Shown one piece after another: positions 57,797 through 64,000 of a stretch of DNA of 64,000 nt (positions are counted from its first letter, which is position 1; each line of letters begins with the position of its first letter). Under the pieces are notes generated by a model. It was not told where the DNA came from. It saw nothing but the letters and a program-made list of their open reading frames with translations, and did not search any database. Where the stretch lies: positions 17,443 to 81,442 of the forward strand of contig BCJU01000001.1 in NCBI GenBank assembly GCA_001600355.1. Direction: 5' to 3'. A program made the translations under genes and the position numbers. Origin of the DNA: Meira nashicola. Lineage: Eukaryota > Basidiomycota > Exobasidiomycetes > Exobasidiales > Brachybasidiaceae.

Positions 57797-59563
57797 TTAC
57801 ACTTGTGCTTTTGAACGTGATTTTACAGGCGCACGAGGAGCGCCAACGGCTTTATTTGCAGATACTTCTTGTTGACCATAACCCCAATCAGGCAAAGGTA
57901 CTTTATGACTGAATAAATATCCGCCTGTTAGAGTATGTCGAAGTCGAATAGTTGAACGTAAAGAACGAACACGTTTCCATGAAACAGGATCGGATGAATG
58001 TCCATTTTCGATCTCTACAATCCAATGATCATTAGAATCACCGGCAAAACGCTTTCCGCTCTCATCAACAAATCCATAACCGGATACTTCTTGTTGATAA
58101 TCAGCTTCTGTGATCGGCGGACGTACGTCATGGGAGTGCAACCTCTTCTCCGTTAGTCTATGAACAAGTCGTACTTCCATACCATGTTCGAGATATTGAA
58201 TTGGATCGTTCCAATGCTTTTCAGCTTCTAAAGGTGCTTCAACGGCTAATGGCACTCCATTCTCATCAACAGGTGGAGGCGGGTCATCTGGTCCCGGAGC
58301 TTTGACGATGTACCATTCATTGTTCTCATCACGATGTGGATATAGAGTGATCTGTTGTTGTCCCGATCCACCAGGATAATTATGAGAATGAGAATGCAGA
58401 TATCCACCTTGTGTGTTCAAATGTCTTAATGTAATTGTCGATCCAAGTGCAACATCAGCATACGTATCTGGCATTGCGTTACCACGCAAAGAATATTGAA
58501 AAGAACTCGTCATAAATCCATCTCCTTCTCCACTTCGATTGAGGACAGCCAAATGGATAGCAAAACATCCAACATAAACTGCAAAAGGGATCAAGATCAA
58601 ACAAATAGCACGAGCGATGAAATGATGTACAATCGTTCGCATTGGCAAACGAATATCGCCCAATAAGTTCCATAATTGTGCAACCACACAAACACCAATC
58701 GTTGCTACGGTGAATAATCCCACCCATTTCACACTCAAAACGCAACCCAACGAAATTCCCGTCAAGATGAGCCAAGCCCACCACGTTTCAGTGAATGATC
58801 TTTTGCGCTCTTCGTTGCAGAATGAAACCCAACCGAAAGCGGTAAGGGATGTAAAGAAGACCAAAGGAGCATCCAAAAGGATGAATCGAGATTGCGTGAT
58901 TAAAGCGTTTTCCAAGGTGACCAACATACTTCCAACCAAAGCAGTTGTAGCACGTAAAGAAAGAGCTCGCAGAGTTAGATAAGCCAATGGTACTGTTGCA
59001 ACACCAAGTAATGCACAGAAACTTCGCATTGCAACGTATGGAACAGGTGTATTCTCGCCCACCAAATATTCCTTTCCAATAGTTTTAAAGTCAAATTGTC
59101 CATTAAAGCCTGAAGCCCAAGCGACAAAGGTGATGAGCAATTTTGCTAAAGGAGGATGAACATCCATAAAAAATCGTTGATTGATATATTTTGAAGCGAA
59201 ACCGCCAAAGTGAACTTCATCAAAGACGACGCTGCTCGGTTGACCGATCTTGTACATTCGTACAAAGAATGCCAAAACTGTAACAAAAGCAACCAATCTC
59301 CATTCCGCTTTCGTTACGCCACCTTTTGGAGCATTTGTCATTCCGAAAGAACCTGATAAAGGACCATGCTTAGATTCTGCTTTACCAGAATGAAGTAAAG
59401 AGCTGCCACGAATTGTCGGTTTTGAAGAACTTCCTACTGGTTTGGAAGGAGATGATGTTTCTGAAGTTAGACGTGAATAATCGTCATCGTTTGTTGTTTG
59501 AAAAGGGCCTGCCGTTGCTCCTCTAGAGCGTATCGATGAGGAGGTTTGACCTAAAGATGTCAT
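57797..59563 (-). pseudogene. PMT4: PMT4 N-terminal catalytic/MIR half, cut after MIR domain
   Basis: N-terminal half of an ER protein O-mannosyltransferase (dolichyl-P-mannose donor), PMT4 type. 588 aa from ATG 59563; the frame extends further 5' but MTSLGQTSSS is the likely start. Seen: a disordered N-terminus, the catalytic-loop SSVVFDEVHFGGFASKYI with D115-E116, DVHPPLAKLL, NALITQSRFILLDAPLVFF, six to seven membrane spans, HLAVLNRSGEGDGFM, and three MIR repeats (~375-565) with GGYLHSHSHNYPGGSGQQQ and GGYLFSHKVPLPDWGYGQQE. After QQEVSANK the homology ends and a 20-residue unrelated-looking tail (ending KSRSKAQV) runs to a stop. Intact PMT4 continues here into WYVE and ~300 more residues, which are at 54286-55537 on the other strand. 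Confidence 0.87.
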
Positions 59564-59925
59564 AATGACAGCTGATCCTGAAAGTGATTGTTCATAAAAA
59601 GGAAGGAATAAGTAACAGGAACGCGTTTTAACGAAATCCCACCTTCCCATTCGCACGGGTCATCCAAGAAAAGACTTAAGCGTGCGCCAGCGTTGACGCC
59701 TGCCTTCATTGGCCTTTTTTTTTCTTGTCTTCTGACAGCTAACACGCGTATAAGCTTTTCAAAAGCAAAATCATTAAAGCCTCCCCGACACCATTTGTAC
59801 AGAAATAGAATTGCTAAGAAAACAATCAACAGTCTCTTCCGATGTATTAATATATTCTTTTTATATTTCAATGATAATGCAGACATACTTTTCATTAACA
59901 TAAGCTATTAAGAGCAAATGAACGT
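59564..59925. other. PMT4 promoter region
   Basis: About 360 bp between the PMT4 N-half start and the AP180 gene end. It contains GTGCGCCAGCGTTGACGCC near 59685 and a long T-rich stretch. No other gene seen. Confidence 0.45.
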
Positions 59926-62391
59926 CTAAAAGAGAGAAGAGTTAAATCCATTTGTTTGAGGAGGGATGGAAGTGTTATTATTGTTATTGTTTGGCGTGCT
60001 AGGGTTATTGCCATTCATCGATCCCAATTTTGCAAATGGATTTCCAGTCATATTAGCAGGTATTGGTGCGGGAGATGGAGAATTTCCATTCACTGCTAAG
60101 CTTTGACCAAAACTACTTTCAGGTTTAAATGGCTTGATCATACTTCCTCCATATCCTGTCGATTGAGGTTGAAGGGGAGCAGCAGCAGCAGCAGCAGCAT
60201 CAGAAGGAGTTGATAAAGTATTACCGAGTGATAATCCAGAGAAACCAGAAGAAAGATTATTCGTGTTCGACGTCTGTTGCGGTTGTTGTGGATTTAAAGA
60301 AGACTGAAAAGGAGATGGTTGAAACGGTTGTGAAGCTTGTCCTTGTTGCGATGGCTGGAGTTGTTGCGAGATGTGGGACGGTAGACTGGAAAGGAAAGAT
60401 TGAGAGGGTTGAAAAGGCTGTGGTTGGGATGACGCTGCCTCTGAAGGTCCCGTGTTCAAAGGTGGGCTGGCTGGATTGACTGTTGGAGTACTCGATGGGC
60501 CATTATGATTGCCATTCGTTGTAGGAGCTCCACTTATAAATTCAGATGCGATATTACCAATCAAACCAGTCTTTTGTGGAACAAGGGATGGGTTAGAACT
60601 TTGTGTTTGTTGAGGCTGTAATTGTGACCCATTCCAAGCACCTGCACCAAGTCCGTAATTTCCACCTCCACCTTCTGTAGGTCCTTGAGTTCCTCCTGAA
60701 CCACCATAGGCCAATTCGAACAAAGTTGGTCCTTTTGCCGAAGTAGGTTCTTTTGGTGGTGGTGTAGAGCCTGGAGGTGGCGCGAATGGGTTACGAGATC
60801 CAGTCTTTTGAGGTAAAAGTGCCTGGGGCAATGGAACACTAGCAGATCTCTGAGGACCATTGTCGGTTGCTGTAGAAGGAGTGGGATTCTGTTCTTTGGC
60901 AGTTTCGCTCGCATTAAATGTATTGAAGAAGGGACCCGCAGAAGTTGATTGTGGTGCGAATGGTTGCTGCTGTGATTGTGATTGTTGTGGTAGTCCTGTG
61001 GGTTGCATGCCAAACATATTTCCTGCGCCAAAGGCACCACCGGTTGGTTGCATCATTACACTCTGTCTGAAAGGATTTGCTCCTGTCATTTGAGGTGAAA
61101 GAAATCCGCCTTGTGCAAATCCCGTCAATTGTGGTTGTTGAAAGAATGCCGTTTGTTGGGGTGCGATGAAGCTGGTTTGCTGTCCAAAGAATGGGTTGTA
61201 ACCTGTCATCTGGGGCGCCATCATCGCAGGTTGGAATCCAGTCGCTTGAGGCATCATAAAGCCTTGTTGTTGCGCTCCAGGTCCAAACATACTCATTTGA
61301 TCGGTTTCGATACTTTCAAAGAAATCTTGCAATGCTTGGTTAGAAGTTGGCGGCTTGACTGGTTTCGTCTTTTCTTCTGCTGTGGGTTCTTGGATTGTGA
61401 TACTCTTCTTTGATGAAGAAGCAGGTAAATCTCCCTTCTTTGCTTCCGCATCTTTGCTCGCTGGTTTAGTACCTTTGCCATCTGCAATAAGCTTATTCTC
61501 CTTGTATTCTTGTCGATTCTTCTCAAAATTTGGATCGTCCAAATATTCTTTCAAAGCACCTGCTAAACTGACGGGAGCATGTCGCAAATTCGGAATGTTG
61601 ATATTAAGATGATGAGAGATCTTTCGTGCGGAAGCAAGGAAAGCGACAATCTTTTCCGTATGCGTGCAAAACCGTTTGTATACATCTAATGCATTTGTTG
61701 CGTCCACTTTTGACATTTCAAAGTAATGTTCCAAAACGTTGATCACACCTTCATTGATTGCAGCATACACCGCCAATAAATCCTTCAAACTCATCCTGAA
61801 TGCTGTGAGTGCCAACTCTTCTCGAGTGTTTTCACCGGAAAAGAAGGCGAAGAAAACATCCAAAAGTCTGCTACAGACCTTTTGACATACACTAACTTCG
61901 CGCAAAAGTCCTTTCTCCACTGTCAACCTTCTTAATCGTAGTCCTGATTCTGCTCCTTCACTTCGATCACCTCCACGTGTGCGTGCAGCATCTGCTGCTC
62001 TGATCACATCATGACGTAGCTCTCTATATGCTTTAACACGATCGTCAAGGTAAGCGGCATACGGTGATAGTATACGAGGAGCATCGTATCCTTGCCAATT
62101 TCCGCCTTGAACAACATTTCGTAATCTCAAAGAGCCTTGTCCGCTTCCTGACATTGCCGAAAGAACGTTATCTACACCACCATTTCTTATGAGCGTATGA
62201 ATTACGATCAGACTTCGCATGACTACCAGACTACTACTATCATTGAGTCGAGAAGATAGAGCCTTACACATATCCTGTAGTGAACCATCTTGACTGAATG
62301 AACTTGCGATGATTGGGTCGATATATTTGGCCTTGGGCGCACCAGGCTTTGGCTTTGTGGCTTCTTTGATCAACTTCTCGTATCTTGACAT
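59926..62391 (-). CDS. AP180/CALM-type ANTH-domain clathrin adaptor
   Basis: Endocytic adaptor of the yeast Yap1801/1802 type, binding PI(4,5)P2 and clathrin at the plasma membrane. 821 aa, single exon. Seen: an ANTH domain (~1-285) starting MSRYEKLIKEATKPKPGAPK with the basic lipid-binding cluster, RSLIVIHTLIRNGGVDNVL and ALTAFRMSLKDLLAVYAAIN; a charged linker; then a ~450-residue Gln/Pro/Gly-rich tail with four NPF motifs (EH-domain ligands) and at least eight copies of a [PQ]-x-TG unit (PQATG, PQMTG, PQLTG, PQKTG, PQSTG), the Ark1/Prk1-type phosphorylation context. A GCA run encodes six alanines. Single long open frame, start at first ATG. Confidence 0.9.
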   Translation of the reverse strand: MSRYEKLIKEATKPKPGAPKAKYIDPIIASSFSQDGSLQDMCKALSSRLNDSSSLVVMRSLIVIHTLIRNGGVDNVLSAMSGSGQGSLRLRNVVQGGNWQGYDAPRILSPYAAYLDDRVKAYRELRHDVIRAADAARTRGGDRSEGAESGLRLRRLTVEKGLLREVSVCQKVCSRLLDVFFAFFSGENTREELALTAFRMSLKDLLAVYAAINEGVINVLEHYFEMSKVDATNALDVYKRFCTHTEKIVAFLASARKISHHLNINIPNLRHAPVSLAGALKEYLDDPNFEKNRQEYKENKLIADGKGTKPASKDAEAKKGDLPASSSKKSITIQEPTAEEKTKPVKPPTSNQALQDFFESIETDQMSMFGPGAQQQGFMMPQATGFQPAMMAPQMTGYNPFFGQQTSFIAPQQTAFFQQPQLTGFAQGGFLSPQMTGANPFRQSVMMQPTGGAFGAGNMFGMQPTGLPQQSQSQQQPFAPQSTSAGPFFNTFNASETAKEQNPTPSTATDNGPQRSASVPLPQALLPQKTGSRNPFAPPPGSTPPPKEPTSAKGPTLFELAYGGSGGTQGPTEGGGGNYGLGAGAWNGSQLQPQQTQSSNPSLVPQKTGLIGNIASEFISGAPTTNGNHNGPSSTPTVNPASPPLNTGPSEAASSQPQPFQPSQSFLSSLPSHISQQLQPSQQGQASQPFQPSPFQSSLNPQQPQQTSNTNNLSSGFSGLSLGNTLSTPSDAAAAAAAPLQPQSTGYGGSMIKPFKPESSFGQSLAVNGNSPSPAPIPANMTGNPFAKLGSMNGNNPSTPNNNNNNTSIPPQTNGFNSSLF

Positions 62392-63329
62392 GATCTATAA
62401 GCCTTTATTATGAAGAAAGAAGGAGAGTCGGTATGAAGTCGTAATTTTTGTTGTGGAGGTCTTTTAGGTTTTCCGATTCTTTTCTTGATGATAGGAATAG
62501 ATCCCTCTCTGATACACCTTATTTGCTCTAAAAGCGTTGAAAGGGTATCTTTTTACAATGATGAAGTGAAAGGGTATATGTGTGAAAAAAGAGAAAGAGG
62601 GGTGGATGTGAGATCGCAAGGTAAAATGTCGATGCTTTGGTTCAAGAAGATGCATGCACCGGCACACACAATTGATTCTTGCTTTTGGCTGGAAGGGAAT
62701 CTCCGCTCTCACACGTTAAACAAAAAGCAGGTAAAGTACCCACAGTTAATTCGTCAAGCGCGTCTTGAATTATGCCTGCCTACTAATAAACTCTCACTAA
62801 GGTAATAACAACAAACACACTTAGTCACTTGCCATCACTATCATCACCACCAACCAAATGATCATTGATGACTTGACCTTAGACTGATTGCGCTCAGTTT
62901 TTACTAATAGAATACCAACCTAATCTGTCTTACAGCAGCAGATTCAGGTTAAGCTCGTTCAAGATAGCATTCTTTCTCAAATCAATTCGTGTACCGATGA
63001 CATGATGACCACCACAGCCACCACCATCGTCATTAAAAGCGAATGGAGATCATGCTTTGCGGAGATTTGCTGAACGATAGATGTGCTGATACGTGTAGTC
63101 TACGTAGACTATATGCATGCATGCATACATAGCGCACCGATTGTGTTGTATGCTTATTTAATCTATCATGCCTATAACCAACAACAGGGTTCCAATGGAA
63201 ATGTCAACCCGGACTTGTCCAATGTGTTACTGAATTTCTATTCGACGGGTATGGAATCGACGGGTCAGCGAACGTAAATACGAGATTTTGAGTGATATTG
63301 ATCGATATATGCTACTGTCTAGCCTGCGG

Positions 63330-63445
63330 AAGGTATTGGTTTCTTCTCTATCATTTTCGATATGGTTCTTTGGATGACCACATCTATTGGTTCTCAATCT
63401 GTCATTATCGATATGGCTCTTTGGACGATCATATCTTCATCAGCC
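63330..63445 (+). repeat. 51-bp tandem repeat, ~2.3 copies
   Basis: CGATATGG(T/C)TCTTTGGA recurs at 63358 and 63409 with a period of 51 bp; TATTGGTT(T)CT..TCT(A/G)TCATT(T/A)TCG precedes each copy. In one frame both copies read YRYGSLDDHI-like peptides, so the period keeps frame, but I see no gene. Confidence 0.75.
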
Positions 63446-63605
63446 ATATTACGTTTCGTCCTATTGGACAGTCGATCAATACTCTTGCAGGACAAGCACG
63501 ATGGCGGGGCAGGCTTATATGCTCTCGAATTACTAAAAAGAAGCCTTGTTTTCGAGAATTGATTCTATTTTTCCCCCCTCACAAACATTTTTACTACTTC
63601 CTCCT

Positions 63606-63717
63606 TCCACACCACCATTCTTTCCACACCACCATTCTTTCCACACCACCACTCCCACCACTCCCACCACTCCCACCACTCCCACCACTCCCACCACTCC
63701 CACCACTCCCACCACTC
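63606..63717 (+). repeat. Pyrimidine-rich minisatellite (17-bp then 9-bp units)
   Basis: Two 17-bp units TCCACACCACCATTCTT (63606-63639) and a partial third lead into eight perfect CCACCACTC units (63646-63717). The strand is almost free of G, so the complement is a GGTGGTGA-like G-rich strand. Confidence 0.9.
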
Positions 63718-63770
63718 CTACCCTTCCCTCACCCCCTTCCTTTTCACACCCCCTTATTCCCCCTAAGTCC

Positions 63771-64000
63771 AACACTTGACCAAGTTTTCTGAGCTCGATA
63801 CTCCGGAATGGGACCGAGGAGACTCGCCCTGAGATGGAAAGCAGTATCTTGTAAGGATGACAAAGGATGGCTGTAGGCTTTGAATCTCTTTTGCTCTTCA
63901 TTACTACCCACTTCAACTCCAACACCTGACCAAGTCTTCTGAGCTTGATACTCCGGAATGGGACCGAGGAGACTCGCCCTGAGATGGAAAGCAGTATCTT
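63771..64000 (+). repeat. 150-bp tandem repeat running off the window
   Basis: The block beginning AACAC(T/C)TGACCAAG at 63771 recurs at 63921, a period of exactly 150 bp. The segment CTCCGGAATGGGACCGAGG and the following ~50 bases are identical in both copies. The second copy is cut by the window end, so the array may be long. Confidence 0.85.

Larger units (their letters stand above)
62392..64000. other. Gene-free right end with tandem repeats
   Basis: About 1.6 kb with no gene I can support. The left part is the AP180 promoter region with ATGCATGC at 62650. At 63095-63128 GTAGTCTACGTAGACTA runs into TATGCATGCATGCATAC. From ~63330 on it is a succession of short tandem repeats (separate entries). 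The frame 63292-63792 is built from those repeats and is not taken as a gene. Confidence 0.55.

Noticed and set aside
57797..57860. Splice donor (GTAAGC) at the end of the PMT4 N-half, for cis- or trans-splicing to the C-half
   Set aside because: Available donor phases (0 or 2) do not fit the AG acceptor at 54280, which needs phase 1; only an acceptor at 54221 would fit phase 2, and it would add an improbable hydrophobic stretch.
57358..57912. 184-aa plus-strand frame across the TAF4 upstream region
   Set aside because: It contains the (CA)n microsatellite read as His-Thr repeats and overlaps the coding end of the PMT4 half; no protein-like pattern.
63292..63792. 166-aa open frame, with an overlapping frame on the other strand
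   Set aside because: It consists of the 51-bp and 9-bp tandem repeats; the open frame is a by-product of repeat periods divisible by three. No domain.
1..64000. tRNA, 5S rRNA, U6, CRISPR, intact transposase or reverse transcriptase
   Set aside because: I scanned spacers by eye for B-box-like GGTTCGAATCC, known RNA cores and transposase motifs and found none; a covariance-model search would be decisive.

Overview
The window is nuclear DNA from a fungus, most likely a basidiomycete (an Ustilaginomycotina-like yeast or smut relative is my guess; I cannot name the species). Evidence: compact single-copy eukaryotic genes; few, short introns (61-109 nt) with GTGAGT/GTAAGT donors and CTAAC/CTAAT branch sites; Zn(II)2Cys6 regulators, alpha-arrestin, PMT4 and PEX3; a fused pseudouridine-metabolising enzyme; long disordered Ser/Gln/Asn-rich tails; AT-leaning codon choice. 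No rRNA, tRNA, CRISPR or intact transposon was found.

Layout. 0-11 kb: 3' part of dihydroxyacetone kinase, EMC6 (ER insertase subunit), a small unknown protein, a DUF1770/Atg43-like mitochondrial protein, mitoribosomal bL28m, the SSU-processome pair IMP4 and UTP15 (convergent), and an alpha-arrestin. 11-27 kb: a very long MFS transporter, two Zn2Cys6 regulators, a Cdc1/Ted1-type phosphoesterase, a disordered orphan protein and mitochondrial citrate synthase. 27-34 kb: secreted GH5 exo-beta-1,3-glucanase followed by a rearranged relic of a second copy, a DHA1-type MFS transporter and an SDR. 34-52 kb: bifunctional pseudouridine enzyme, GAR-domain cytoskeletal protein, PEX3, propionyl-CoA-synthetase-like ligase, SEC63, a CorA-type Mg2+ transporter and a LACTB2-like metallo-beta-lactamase. 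52-64 kb: uroporphyrinogen decarboxylase, a PMT4 gene in two pieces on opposite strands around TAF4, an AP180-type ANTH adaptor, and a right end of tandem repeats.

Most genes are unrelated housekeeping genes in ordinary fungal order. Small functional groupings are ribosome biogenesis (bL28m, IMP4, UTP15) and ER/secretion (EMC6, SEC63, PMT4, Cdc1/Ted1).

The main anomaly is PMT4. The catalytic/MIR half (minus strand, 57797-59563) and the C-terminal membrane half (plus strand, 54286-55537) lie exactly as a ~3.5 kb inversion with one breakpoint at the MIR/membrane junction would leave them, and both halves are still open. A second small inversion is fossilised in the GH5 relic at 29.6 kb. Intergenic DNA also carries recurrent TGCATGCA, TAGACTAC and GCAGCGCA motifs that the genes do not explain.
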